The position numbers were made by a program, and so were the translations under genes. DNA of 64,000 nucleotides from Capronia americana. Its lineage: Eukaryota; Ascomycota; Eurotiomycetes; Chaetothyriales; Herpotrichiellaceae. Within the stretch, counting starts at the first letter, position 1; the number at the start of each line of letters is the position of its first letter. This document shows positions 21,094-33,087 of the stretch, piece by piece. The stretch is taken from contig JADWQD010000002.1 in the NCBI GenBank assembly GCA_016110215.1, positions 744,001 to 808,000 on the forward strand, given 5' to 3'. Under the pieces are notes generated by a model. That model did no database searches and had not been told where the DNA came from. It was given only the letters and a program-made list of their open reading frames with translations.

Positions 21094-23962
21094 TTAGAAC
21101 ACAACGTTCAGCACTTTCCCTCCTCCGACAACGACAATTCGTTTTCGCTTTTGCCAGTCGTTCTTCTCCGTGAGCCACAAGCGGCCTTCCTCAGAACGGA
21201 GCACGGCACCGAGGATCGCCTCCTCTCGCGCTTCTTTGTCACTTTCTTTCTGCAGCTCCGCCGACAATGCTGGCACCTGTGTAGTGAAGCGCAATTTGCC
21301 ATTCACCTGCACAGCGCATGTGATGGTTGTTTGTCGGCTCCGGAGCGCCGCGACTTGCTCCCGGTTGATGACCCCTCTTGGCCAAGCCGTGTCGAAAATG
21401 CTGTCACGCTCTGATTCCGACACCAAGCTTTCCCAGCATTCTTCAGCGAATGCCGGGGTGATCGGCGCCATCATCTTCAGAAGCGAGGTGACGGCGACAT
21501 GGGCAACGGACGGCGCCAGGTTCTTGATCCCAATATCATCCAAACCATTTGTAAGCTTGATGAGATCAGAGACTGCTGTGTTCAGGCTGTAAATGTCGCG
21601 CGAGAACGTATTCGAAACGTTTTCACTGACGCTCTGCGCTAAGAGCAGAGCTTTCGCGTCGTTGTCACTGAGAGTGCTCAGCTCGGGACTTATTGTCTGC
21701 GAAAAGTCGCTTCGAGCGATCGTGGCGACATCAACCAGCTCGGCTACGAGGCGGTTGACTCGACCGAACCATCTCTGTATCCCAACTATCTTCCCCTCAT
21801 CCCACTGTAGCACCTCGCTGACTGGTGCCGCAAAGAGGATGTGAGCTCGTAGAGCATCTGCCCCGAATTTCTCGATGGCAGTGGTAGGGTCCACGCCATT
21901 ATGTTTGCTCTTGGACATCTTCTCCCAGGTTACGTTGGCTAGCTTACCAGTTGATTTGATGACACCGTGTTCGCCCGCAACGTCTATCTCATTGGGCAGC
22001 AAAAATCGGCCGGTGTCTGGGTCAGAGAAGGTCTTGCCATGCACCATCCCTTGCGCTATGAGTTGTTGAAACGGCTCTGCGTGGCCAATCTCCCCCGAGA
22101 CGAGACCTTCGCGACAGAGGAACTTGTAGATGAAACGTGCATAGAGCAAGTGAAGGATTGCGTGTTCCACACCGCCCACGTACGTATCGACGGGAAGCAT
22201 ACTGGCCGCTGACTGTTTCGAGAAGGGCTCTTCGTCGTTGGTCGGGTCCGGAAACCGCATGAAATACCAGGACGAATCGACAAACGTATCCATGGTGTCG
22301 GTCTCTCGCTTCGCAGGCCCGCTACACTTGGGGCATATGCAATTGACCCACTCATCAATTTTGTCGAGTGGGTTGCCGGTCTGGCCCTTGATTGAGGGGT
22401 CGAGCGGAGGCAGTATCACGGGTAGGTCGCGCTCGGGCACTGGGACAGTGCCGCATTTTGAACAATGTATGATGGGTATGGGCGTCCCCCAGTACCTTTG
22501 TCGGCTTACGAGCCAATCACGCAGCCTCCAACTTTCAATACCCTCCCCGAGTCCCTCTCTGCTCAAGTCAGAGACGATCTTTGTTCTGGCCGCGCTGCTT
22601 GACAGACCCGCATAGGGCCCACAGACTGAGGTCAAAAAGCCATCATTGATGTATGCTTCCGGTAGATCGGAAGGGGACAACTGGGATGGAAGCCTCTCTG
22701 AAGGCTCAGGTGCGACAGCTATCGTGACGGGCTCCGAGGGCCGGTGAAGTTTCCAGAAGCTAAGGTCCCGGGAGTCGTGAGCCGGTACGCCCATAACCGC
22801 GCCTTCTCCATAGTCGTCAAGAACGTATGGCGCAGCAAAGACTGGCAAAGACCCAATATCCTGGTATCCGGACTGCGAAAGAGGATGTACGGCGTGCAGT
22901 GGCAGTTCAAACCCTTCTTTCGAGTCGGGTGGGAAAGAGGCTCGCCTGTCGATGAACTTCTGAAGCTCAGCTGATTGACCGGCAGCTTGAACCACAAGCG
23001 GATGGGTCAGTGACAAGGCAATATACTGCACACCGAACAAGGTATCAGGTCTGGTTGTGAACACATGGATAGCGGAGGACTTCCCGGCTCCGTCCCTCAG
23101 CGCAAATTGGATGCGTGCGCCGTTAGATCGGCCGATCCAATTCCGCTGCTGGGTCAATACTCGATCCGGCCATTTTCCACCTTCAGCGAGGTAGTCGAGG
23201 TCTTGCAACAACGCCTCTTTGAACTCGCTGATCTTGAAAAACCATTGGCGCAGTTTAATCTGCTGGACAAGTGCTCCTGACCTCCAAGAGCGTCCATTGT
23301 TATCTACCTGCTCATTGGCAAGCACAGTTTTATCAACCGGATCATAATTGACCAGGGCTTCGGCTTGATATGCCAACCCGCGGTGATACAGCCTTAGAAA
23401 TATATCCTGCGTGTGCTTGTAGAACGATGGTAAACATGTTGAGATTTCCTACAGACATCCAATCAGCCTACATACAATGCTCCAAAGCTCCTTTACCTAC
23501 AGCATCCCAGTTGAAACTTGTGTTCATGCTCTTAAGCTGTTGCTTCATCTTTGTGATATTCTCTTGTGTCCATACCGCAGGGTCAACGCCACGTTGGATC
23601 GCAGCATTTTCAGCAGGGAGCCCAAACGCATCCCATCCGGTAGGGTGCAAAACATCATCGCCTCTCATCCGTCGGTAGCGAGCGATGACATCGGATATAG
23701 TGTAGACGCGGAGGTGCCCCATATGCAGAGACCCAGATGGATATGCAAACATGGGGAGGACGTAGGATTTGGGTGGGACTCCCGACCGCCGCGCGGTACT
23801 CGTCTTGTCTGCCCATCTTTGCTGCCATTTCAAGTCAATGGCACGGAAATCTAAACGGAGAGGAGCATGAGAGGCAGCTCGAAGAGAAGTAGAATGCAGA
23901 TTTCGAGCAAAGCACAGCCATGCTGATTGTCTGACTGGGAGTCTGCTCGACACCAACATCAC
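21094..23962 (-). CDS. NAM2: Mitochondrial leucyl-tRNA synthetase
   Basis: Two exons, 23962-23501 and 23448-21094, encode 938 residues, within the range for this enzyme. The first about 35 residues are basic and hydroxylated (LPVRQSAWLCFARNLHSTS), a mitochondrial targeting peptide. The class I catalytic signatures are intact: AYPSGSLHMGHLRVY with HMGH at residues 80-83, and KMSKS at 664-668. GWDAFGLPAENAA and the editing-domain TTRPDTLFG are also present, followed by SWYFMRFPDP and an anticodon-binding region. It charges mitochondrial tRNA-Leu; yeast Nam2 also helps group I intron splicing, which cannot be judged here. The intron boundary NWDA/EISTC agrees exactly with homologues (WDREISTC). 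A second ATG one codon downstream is an equally possible start. Confidence 0.96.
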
Positions 23963-25150
23963 CTCCAGGACCTCCCGCGCCGTCCTCGAACGAGTACAAA
24001 TACCACGAGTCCAGCAGCTCCTGATGAGGTGAAGGAGGGCGCAGAGGAAGTATCGCGCCGGCGGGAAATTAACCGAGTCGAATCAACACGTGATCGTTCG
24101 GCTAACCAGCCAAGCCTGGTTCTTGGCATCGAGACGACATTCTTTTCTCATCAACGTCAACATAGCTTCACTAATTTTTTGCAAGCCATGGTGACTATAC
24201 TCGTAGAGTCTATTCTGGCACGCTCTATATGTGCCGGACGCTGTGTGGACCGAAATACTCAGATTACTTTAATCCACTACATGGTTGACCTAAATGCCGA
24301 CTAAATGTCAATGCTTGAGCTTCGCAACACCGCTTTCAGGTGCAGAAAAGGTTTCCTATCCTCAGTTCTCCAGACTTTTGTGTACGATGCATGGAAGCAC
24401 GTGGGCAAGGCAGCCTCTTTCTTCGGCGCAACGGCCTCAGTCTCAGCTCATTGAGATATGTTTTTGCGACGCCTCTTATACTTCTCATTTCGGGGCATCC
24501 TGGCTCTCTCTTCGATTCAAGGCTGATTGTCCGACCGGACTTTTTCAATCTCACTCGGTCAGATCAACCTCTGCTCTAGCTGTGATAGATGTCACTTGCA
24601 ACAAACGAGTCGGTTTCTGCGGGGTAGTTCACTTATTTAATTCCAGGAGCACCAGGCAGCATCTCCTCTTGTCACATGCTTCTGCCTCTGGTAGTTCCAC
24701 ATGTCACTAGGTGAGTACGCATCGGAGTGACAGCATATGCGCTTCATTCAAGACCAGATAAAACCTCTCGTGACATGCATGCTCTCTTGTTCGGGCCATC
24801 TACTCTCAGTCGGTGCTTCACTATCTCTCGTACACCACCCAAACTTTCTTTCCACAAATCTTTAACAGGCAGACACTTGCGAAATACTTCGATCTGGCCC
24901 ACCCGAAGTGCTCAGCATTTCCGAGACCCCTCTCCTTTGGATAGCTTTCCTGGAAAAGCAGCCGTCATCTTCCAGTCATCTTCCACATGAAGTGACGGGA
25001 ACCAGTTTCTAATCGTTTACTCTGAATCTTTTCACTCATATCAGCTTCTTTTGCACGGACAAGCAAGAGACCACCTTTCTTTTCACTACTTGCCTTCTGT
25101 TATCTCACAAGAAGCATAAAAGACGAGAAGAACGATTGTTTTCTGTCATC
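23963..25150. other. Intergenic region between divergent LeuRS and F-box-like genes
   Basis: About 1.2 kb. Several short frames, none family-like. The last 150 bp before 25151 is rich in pyrimidines and in CTTTTCACT/CTTCTTTT type runs, as in many fungal core promoters. Confidence 0.5.
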
Positions 25151-27171
25151 ATGGCACTCAGCATTGCTAATCAGCGAAGCAACAATACTGGATGTGGGTA
25201 TTCCGGGCGTTACGTTGTACGCCATCCACTCACTGATAAGTCAAAACAGTTGTCATTCGTCCAAACCTGGTCCGATCTCAGATCGGAAGCAATCCGCTTT
25301 GCAGGAACGACCGGACGGAGCAAGACACCATCAAAGCTCACGAGGCGAAAGATGGCAGAGGTGCACAGCTTCGCAGCTGGGCTGCTGTTGCGGAAGGCTT
25401 GAAGAAGAGTCATCACCCCCGGCTGGATGGCTGGTTTATACCTCAAGTTGCAGAAGTCCAGCCTCCTAATGTCCATTACCCCACGAATCATCTACTTGGT
25501 ATCCCTCAGGAGGTCCGTGATGCGATTCTGAGTCTTCTCAGTCCAGCAGAAGAAGTCTTCGGCACTCGACCTGTGGCTGGGTATGACAACTACCAGCTTG
25601 CTTGCAGACAAACATTCCACGAGACATCAAGACGCTGGAACTACCAACCCGTGGTCCTAGTGCCTTCCAATAGATCTATGGCATTCATCAAACGAACACT
25701 CAATACCACAGTCCTTCACAGCAATGCTTATCACGATGTCAAGAGCCTCTTCCTGGAGATACCTCACGATAGTCCCAGCAATGTTTTCTCTCAGATGGCC
25801 CAAGTCCTGAGACTATCAACTCAACTTGAAGAGCTCCATCTCTTTGGTGTCGGACCAGACGGATATGGTGTCAGAACCAGCTCGGTTGGCCACAGCTGTG
25901 GAAAGCACGACATGTCCATCATGCGCCTAAAGGGCAAACTGCAGGTTGACGGACAGCATTATCGTCGACGCCTTACACTGGTCAATGGGATTCCTTGGCT
26001 ACAACATCTTAAGGTCCTCGTTCTGGACAACCTCAACATGCCTTTGTTAGAAGCTCATGTGCTCAAGAACAAACCACGGCTAGAGAAGCTGTACATCTCT
26101 GCAGACCCTCGAAGTGCTCTGCATCATGAATACAAACGTGTTCTGGGCTTGGGGCTGGGAAGTCTGATGTGGCCGGTAGATGGCGCCATGCCTCCGGTCA
26201 AAGAACTCCGAGTTGATGCAAACGCAATTTTCACCGCCTATCAAATCATTTTGAAAATCGGCAACACGTTGGAGAGCTTGGATTTGACCATCGCAGATGC
26301 GGCGTTTCAATCCCATGCTAGACCAGCCAGATTTATTGCTGGGGCGGCACAGCTGCTGTCCATAATGCCCAACAAAACCAGGAAACTGAGAGAGCTTCGA
26401 ATTTGTGTCCATGGCCCTGTTTCCGAAGATCATGCTGACAATGCGAGTTTCATGGGATTCTTGAAAGACTGTGTTTCCCGCCTGCAGTCTCTTCAGCTGG
26501 TCGAACTCCATATTCACTCGGAGTCACCGTGGTTCGGAAATGAGTTCGTCGAGGCGCTTTCTCCGTCCGTCACTCGGCTCTATGTCACCGATCTTTGTGT
26601 GCATAGAGATGTCCAGCAGCTGTGTGACTCTGTCAGCAGAAAGACGGCGACAGTGGAGAAAAAGCCAAAGGACCTTGACAATGATGTTGCAATCGGAGAA
26701 GTTCTCGGTAGGACAGACTTCATACATTTCAGTCGGAGTAAGCTGGGATTTGTGGGATACGAATACGACTTGAGCTTAGGGGAGAAGGCAGCTGGAAAGC
26801 AAGGCAAAGACATGTCGATGTTCCTGAAACTCAACGGGAGACTGTTAGACAAAGAGCGCAATCGACACCTCGCTACTCTGGAAGGAAAGTGCATTCCGCC
26901 CCAGCAAAGTTCGATCGAAGAACACGGGGAGGGCATCGACCCAGCAACGGCCGAACTCCAATCGGTCACTTCTCATGAACAGGTCAAGGAGATGCGCAAC
27001 GAGCTGGCAGACTGCCTTCACAACGATGATCATGGATACTTCGGCAGTGAAGATGCCGCAGAAGTTGTCTTTCGGCACGAACCCGTCGCGAAGGGCGGCC
27101 ACTACAGCTACCCTGTGATCGTGGAGGTTGAAAATATGTTCAAAGGCTCCAACCACTGGCTGAGCAAGTGA
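25151..27171 (+). CDS. Uncharacterised F-box-like (2EXR-type) protein
   Basis: Two exons, 25151-25193 and 25250-27171, give 654 residues; the first exon (14 codons) was found by matching phase to the GTGGGT donor. Residues about 95-140 contain LLGIPQEVRDAILSLLSP, which resembles the 'LxxLPxEIRxxIY' opening of fungal F-box and 2EXR proteins, followed by LACRQTFHETSRRWNY. The middle has regularly spaced leucine-rich segments (LEELHLFGVG, LKVLVLDNLNM, LRELRICVHG, LQLVELHIHS), suggesting a leucine-rich-repeat-like fold. No enzymatic motif is seen. A substrate-adaptor role in ubiquitination is possible for F-box proteins, but the motif here is weak and no function should be assumed. The ORF is otherwise uninterrupted. 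Confidence 0.75.
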
Positions 27172-27825
27172 AGGAGAAGCTGACCGGGGGATGCCGTGAC
27201 ATCAGGGTCCCTAGCAACGAAACCCCAGGTCTCAGACGGTGCCGAGGACCAACCCCTGTTCGAGGGCACAAGGCCCTACTGATTCCATCTTTATCTTCTC
27301 ATTAGCTGGTACTCGTATCGTGGTGCAGAGACTTATGTTCCTGTGGATACTTGGCGAGGGTCATCTGGCATGCTTTCCTTTTATTTTTCATAGTCTCAAA
27401 TAGAGAGGTACCTGGGCACGTGGACACCCAGAATAGAACAGATTCATCATTCGGAAACCCGCTACGTATTCACCACCCTGTATGATTCGGCAATCCACCT
27501 TCCGTTCGGCTCTTAAACGCTTGATACCGTGTGCAACACTCAGGCGTCGCGTATGCCGGATGGATGTATAGCGTAGCTAGGTAGTAATTACCTGATGACA
27601 ATAGAAATTGCAAGTCCAGCTCCTGGATTGCCCAGCTTTCCCCCACGCGGGTGCTTGGCGCCTGCACCTGAAAGAAGCGCGCTTAAAGCCCCCACACTTT
27701 TAGCGGTTCCGAGGCTGGCAGAGGCGTGTTCAAGAGTCATCTCGAGTAAGGTCGTTACCACTCCGTCCCATCAACTGACTCAAACCTTGCACCGAGCCAT
27801 TCCTTGGTCAGCTCGGTAACCCAGC
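27172..27825. promoter_or_regulatory. Intergenic region with an AP-1/Gcn4-type site before the bZIP gene
   Basis: TGACTCA at 27776-27782 lies 43 bp upstream of the bZIP ATG. This is the core site of Gcn4/AP-1-type bZIP factors. The same 7-mer is expected roughly eight times by chance in a 64-kb window, so position is the only support. No gene seen in the rest. Confidence 0.4.
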
Positions 27826-29508
27826 ATGCAGCACGACACAGGACGCTCTACCGCCTCTCCTGCCTCGCCGTCCCAACCTGCCGACAACAATGACTTCACC
27901 CCGTCCTCCTCCTCACTGGCCGGCCGAAAGCGAAAAGCGAGTGGCGCCGGGTCCCGGGGGGTTGCAGGCCTCACCCCCGAGCAACTTGCCAAAAAGCGTG
28001 CCAATGACCGAGATGCCCAACGTGCGATACGCGAACGCACGAAGCACACTATTGTGAACTTGGAGCGCAGGATAGCGGAGTTGACAGCCCAACGACCATA
28101 TCAAGACCTGTTGGAGGTCATCAAACAAAAGAATATTGTTCAAGCCGAGAATGAAGAGATACGGGGCAAGCTGGCCGAGGTCATGGCTATCCTCGGGCCT
28201 TATGTCAAGGTTCCAGCACCCGCCGGTATGGCTTTGACATGCAACAAAGTATGGGCTCTTACTTACACAGCTCTCTGACCAGATACAAAAGCCCAGGCTG
28301 GCAAAGGCGGCGCCTCACCAAATCCGGCTCACTTCACCACACCGCAACCTGGAAGCACCGCTTTGCCGGAGCCTCCCAACACGCCGCAGGGACAGATGGA
28401 GACACCAGCATACCAATCTGCTTTTGCAGCTGAAGCAGTTGACGCACCTGAAGCATCTGACGCAGCTGAAGCACCAGGCGCACCAGGAGCACCCGGAGCA
28501 CCCGAAGCACCCGAAGCACATGAAGCACCTGAAGAACCAGAAGAGCCCCGGCCTTGGCCCGTTTCAAGGGAAGCTCTCGACCATCAGCGAGCCAACCTTC
28601 AGCGAGGCATCGAGCTGAAGCGCAATGGAGAGAAAGTCAACTTCAGCTTCTTGCTGAGTAGACTAAAGCCAAAAACGGGCAACAGCAACGTTAATGGTCT
28701 GCATCCGCGACAGACCTCACCGTCAAGCAAGCATACGACTTATCCTGAAATTACCGCCGGTCTGCCCGAGCATATGCGGCTCCCTGCAGCACCGTGGAGC
28801 GTCATCCCTCAAGTTGGCCCGCCGACGTGTCCTCTTGACACCCTCCTCGTCACCTTCAACGCGCGTGTGCGGGGAGGCGAAACGACTAGGGCCACTGGGA
28901 CACATCCACCCTCTTACCCTTCCGTATCATCGCTCCTTAACCCTTCCAGCAACCCTACGCTTGATCCTCTATCCCAATTTATGACCGATATCATATCTAA
29001 ATTCCCCGACATCGCAGAACTGCCTAACCAGGTAGCGACCTTGTTCTGCATGTTTAGTCTGATGCGGTGGCAACTCCACCCAACGGAAGAAAATTACGAG
29101 CGTCTACCCGAATGGCTACGCCCCACTCCAACACAGTTATATAATTCACATCCGGCCTGGGTAGACCACCTTCCGTGGCCTCGCTTGCGTGAAGATGTCG
29201 TCGCAAATTGGGAGCACTATCCCTTCGACAACTGGTTTATCCCTTTCACCTCGGGCGTCAGTGTCAACTGGCCTTACGACGCGGTCGACTGTCTCCTAAG
29301 CACATCTGAGCATGATGAACCCGTCATGAATCCGGTCTTTGAGCGGCATATTCGTCGGCTCGAAAATTGGAGCCTAGGACCATTGTTCGCCGAGACATTT
29401 CCAGAGCTGGTAGAGACGGCGGGAATTCCGATTAGGGACCTCAGGGGAACTACGCCGAGTCAGTTGACAACGAAGAGAGATAGAGATAGTCGGTCATCGA
29501 CATCATGA
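27826..29508 (+). CDS. bZIP transcription-factor-like protein (DUF3425 group)
   Basis: Two exons, 27826-28225 and 28283-29508, encode 541 residues. Residues about 50-110 form a Yap-like bZIP: basic region KKRANDRDAQRAIRERTKH followed by a heptad region (LERRIAEL..LLEVIKQKNIVQAENEEI). The residue that aligns with the DNA-contacting Asn of Yap1 is Asp here. Residues about 180-220 are a low-complexity Ala-Pro-Glu tract coded by a degenerate 9-bp repeat. The C-terminal 230 residues match the DUF3425 type (LFCMFSLMRWQLHPTEENYERLPEWLRPT, in part; YPFDNWFIPFT; LENWSLGPLFAETFPEL). Such proteins are presumed nuclear regulators; targets are unknown. Genes of this type often sit near metabolic clusters, but no cluster is obvious beside this one. 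Confidence 0.88.
28429..28549 (+). repeat. Degenerate 9-bp coding minisatellite (Ala-Pro-Glu/Gly tract)
   Basis: Units of the form GCACCTGAA / GCACCAGGA repeat about a dozen times within exon 2 of the bZIP gene, coding runs such as APGAPGAPEAPEA. Because the unit is a multiple of three, length changes keep the frame. Confidence 0.85.
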
Positions 29509-31098
29509 TTGCACAGGAAAATGGCTGGCTCTCTACCGCGTTCAAAACAAAAGCGGAAACGCGTTTGCCACGGTAACTACGTGGCTGGCATCTTGGTGTC
29601 TTCCGAGAATGGTAATGAGATTTACTGAGCATCATGGGCTTCCCGTTGTCGAAAATTTGAGCCGAGTTGAGCAGGGGATGGTGTCGCTCAAGCAACGAGT
29701 CTCTGCTGTTACAATCCTTCCAGTCGAGAAATCGAGGGCAGCAGTCGAATTTGCAAATTTGTTTGAGGTGGGCGACATCCAAGGATATCCGAGCATTTCA
29801 AGAGGACACGAGGCCTTGGAGCTTATCGAGTGCGCTGTAAACTACACGAGACGACTCACGCCGAAGTTGAAGGGTATCGTCTTCAAATACAGAGTGAGCT
29901 GAGATTCCAACCTCGTCACCTATGCTGACTTGATCCTCTTCCAACTTGAAGCCAGTCTCATCTCAAGGGCGGGTCGGTCTATTCTTTTGGTGCCCCGTGT
30001 TATGACCCCTGTCGGCGTGTTCGCATCTCGACGTTGCCTTCCTCACCTTCCAATTGCCGACTATAGACTACTTCAGCAACTGCCTTGTGGCATCGGGGCG
30101 CACAGCCTCAGCCCGTGCCAAGTTCGTGGGTCTTGATATTGCACAACTCTTCCTTTTTCTCACAAAATTCGCCCTTGGACGGTATCACAATCCACTCCGA
30201 TACAGCGGACCAGGAAGGCCCCGTCGACGTTCAGACACTTGCCACCTCAGTCTTATGACCAACGGCAATCGTATCGCTGGAACCAAGCATTGTTGCCACC
30301 TCAGCCTTCCACGGAGATTTCTGCCATCCCGATGGACACTGATTCCAACTTCTCGACCACGGGACCGAGCATTAATCGAGCAGCCGCTTCAATATATCGG
30401 GATCTCGATGACGACCTGGAATAAACCCGCCTCCTCACTTTACATCCCAAAGCAAGATGAGAGCCAATGATCCAGGCACCCCCGGATGCGCAGGACGAAG
30501 AGACACAGGAACAGGGCGAAAGGCGAAGTGTCGAGCAGGATCCCAACCGGCACCAGACGCATCGCGATCAGTGATGGCTTGAACCCAACCCGAGTCGAGA
30601 TGCTGAACACAACGTTGTGGCCTCTGGCGTTTTCAAGTTAACTGCCCGTGCTCGTCACTGCAATCTCAGTGTCTGTCCCGGCGTGCTGCAAATCTATATA
30701 TCCTGACCTCGATGTGACGTAAACTTCAAGCAACGGTCAAACGGCTACCTTTAGCTTTGTCAAACACAAGGACCGAAGGCGGAGCACCGTAGTCAGTGGA
30801 ATCATGTCGTTGAGTATCACCTATGCTCTGCCAGAATTGCCTGGCACTTTTTCATGGAATGCCACAGACCTCGCCGGACTTGAAATGACGTCTATAAGCG
30901 CCGTGACGTGCCATTTGCATTTCCCACGCTTTCATTGAGACTCATATAATCGTGAAACACGAACCTCCCGACCAGTGCTCCCAAGCCGTCCGCTTGACAT
31001 AAATGCGACCGGCCACTAGTAAGCGGGTCTTGCTCATTCAGCCTCAGCATATGAATGCTTGCCTAAACGCCTAGCAGCCCAATTTGTCCACTCTCAGC
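29509..31098. other. Intergenic region with one possible orphan coding segment
   Basis: About 1.6 kb. Frame 30239-30424 (plus) reads PPQSYDQRQSYRWNQALL..., ends DLDDDLE and has a protein-like composition, but no ATG or upstream exon could be linked to it. TTGCCACCTCAG appears twice here (30239 and again near 30294). A 97-codon frame at 29609-29902 looks random. Confidence 0.45.
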
Positions 31099-32106
31099 TC
31101 ATGCGGCAACTTTTGGAGCATACTTCGCGCTCGCCACATCAAACAAGTGACTCTTCTCCTCCAGATCCCTCAACAGTGCGTGCTCCTCATCCTTCTCCTT
31201 CAACTGCTGCAATAAGCCCTGCACGACATCGACCTTCTTCCCCATCACACTGGCGAGCACAACGCTATTCGCCACGGCCTGGACATCTGCGTTCTCCATG
31301 CCCATGGCCTGCTGGAGCGCCGCCTCGGCCTCCTCCAGCCTGCCGAGATGGATCTCCGAGACCGCCTGCCCGACCAGCGCGGTTGGCGAGGTCGTGCCCG
31401 GCGCGCTCGCCAGCTCCTCAAACACGTAATACGCCGACTGATACTTCTCGGCGCCGCCCTCGCGCATGTTCGTCCAGCTCTCCGCCAGGTTGATGAGCAA
31501 CGAGTCCTGGGCCCATCGCTTCGCGGCCGCGACCTCCTTGACAGCGAGGTCCGTGCGGTGTTGTAACAGGTGGATCTGGACCAGCAGGGCGACGGCCTCG
31601 AGCGAGCCCTGGTGCTTGCCGAGCAGCTCGACGGCCTTGGCGTACTTGGCGTGCGCGGCCAGGACGGTGCCGGCGCAGATCTGCACGACGCTGTCCTCGC
31701 CGTCCGAGTCCGCTAGCGACAGTGCGGTTTCGAGCGCGGACTGTCCATTCCCTGATGCGTCCTGGGCGAGGGCGACGATGGAGCGCGAGGCCGCGTCTTG
31801 GGATTGTTTGAGGGATGAAATCACCGCGGGGGACTGGCCTAGGGCGATCTGGGCGCGGTATTTCAGGATCTGGGCGTTGCGTTTGTTGTCCGCCGAGAGG
31901 GCCGAGACGTCGAAGGAGAGGACGGCCGGGTAGGCGTGCGTGTAGAAGGCGGTCGAGATGTTGAGGAGTTCTGTGCCCGCGTTAGTACGGAGTTAACGCA
32001 GGTTGGTTGTAGCGGAGGGGGGGAAGGGGAGAGAATGGGGAGGAGGGAGCCGTGCAGTGGGGTGGGGAATGGTGAGCATACCGCCCTCGCCGGAGAATGG
32101 ATCCAT
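31099..32106 (-). CDS. SEC28: Coatomer epsilon subunit (epsilon-COP)
   Basis: Two exons, 32106-32082 and 31970-31099, encode 298 residues, the expected length. The first exon codes only MDPFSGEG plus one base; the 111-bp intron has a GTATGC donor and CACAG acceptor. The protein begins MDPFSGEGELLNISTAFY and continues as a run of TPR-like helical pairs (LLVQIHLLQHRTDLAVKE, AYYVFEELASA, GRLEEAEAALQQAM) ending with LFDVASAKYAPKVAA. Epsilon-COP binds alpha-COP in the COPI cage that coats Golgi-to-ER vesicles. The gene is divergent from the small gene at 32497. Confidence 0.93.
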
Positions 32107-32496
32107 GGTGAAGAGGGAGAAGTATTGTACCACAGAGTATTCTGTTGGTCTCTGCAATTCTGGTTATGTAGAAAGAACAGCAAGTCGTCGACATCGGTAC
32201 TGGTGTCAACATTTATTTCCAAACAGGCAAGTACGGCGAATTGATGTTCTCCGCAGTCAGTCAATTAACTCGTTGGAATGGACATCTGAATGCTCGCTCA
32301 CTCGCTCACTCTCAGCCAACAAACTCCAAGCACCCGTCCTGTCCTATACACTACACATACAGTACGAAACAGTCCAGTCCAGTCCAGTCCAAGCCAAGCC
32401 AATTGAGCCCTTCCAAATAGCAACTTCCCACACGCGTGGTACCAGCCGCTGCAATCACTCACTCGCTCACTCACTTCTTCCCTCCCTCCATCCACC
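32107..32496. promoter_or_regulatory. Divergent promoter region of epsilon-COP and the small basic protein gene
   Basis: The 390 bp hold a simple repeat: four AGTCC units (32371-32390) followed by two AAGCC units (32391-32400), and ACTCGCTC runs near 32292-32310 and 32457-32473. These pyrimidine-rich repeats are upstream of the small gene. Confidence 0.5.
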
Positions 32497-32724
32497 ATGC
32501 CCCGCCCTCCCCGGCCCTTCAGCTTCTCGTACACGTACAACAGTATCCTCCTCGACCACCAGAAGATCCAGACTCGTCGGGCCATGAGCCGCGTCAAGGG
32601 GAATTATCACCTGTTCTTGCGCAATCAGCCACGGACACCGCTGTTCAACGTCAAGATCGAGACCCAGGCTCTGGGCCCGAGGAGGATGTGGCGCGTGCCG
32701 AAGATGAGGGACTTTGAGGAGTGA
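32497..32724 (+). CDS. Small basic protein of unknown function (75 aa)
   Basis: A single-exon frame of 75 codons with ATG in good context (CCACCATGC). The protein is basic and reads SYTYNSILLDHQKIQTRRAM, then YHLFLRNQPRTPLFNVKIET and LGPRRMWRVPKMRDFEE. It has no signal peptide or membrane segment. The composition and the tidy promoter position, divergent from epsilon-COP, suggest a real gene. Its size and basic nature would suit a small ribosomal or mitochondrial subunit, but I do not recognise it and assign no function. Chance occurrence of a 75-codon frame is not excluded. Confidence 0.5.
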   Translation: MPRPPRPFSFSYTYNSILLDHQKIQTRRAMSRVKGNYHLFLRNQPRTPLFNVKIETQALGPRRMWRVPKMRDFEE

Positions 32725-33087
32725 GGAGTAAGTGGTGAGTAAGTGATGTGCAATACGCGGGTGCGAGTGGGAGTGGGAGTGGGAGTGGGAGTGGGAGTGC
32801 AGCGATAATGGCTTGTGACATCTCATCTCTGCCTTGCGCGTCGGTGTGCACGCGCGTGTGTGTGTACGGCGATGAGGCTTATATCTCTACTCTGGCGTCA
32901 GGCTTGGCATAATATACCCACGGCGTGACTGGGAGGTCGCTTTTGTCGCTTTTGTAAGAGTATCGAATCTTGGACATGAGGAATCTGCTTTTATGGCTAC
33001 AGATCTCACACCTCTCTACTTCGACATTGCGAATGGGAACATCTCTCCCCTCGGAGCCTTTACACTCTTTTTTTCAACCCAGCCTCC
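32725..33087. other. Convergent 3' region
   Basis: Between the small gene and the aldo/keto reductase stop. Apart from the hexanucleotide repeat listed separately, and a GTGTGTGTGT run near 32850-32865, nothing is seen. Confidence 0.5.
32765..32799. repeat. Hexanucleotide microsatellite (GAGTGG)n
   Basis: Nearly six perfect copies of GAGTGG in tandem just after the small gene. Confidence 0.95.
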
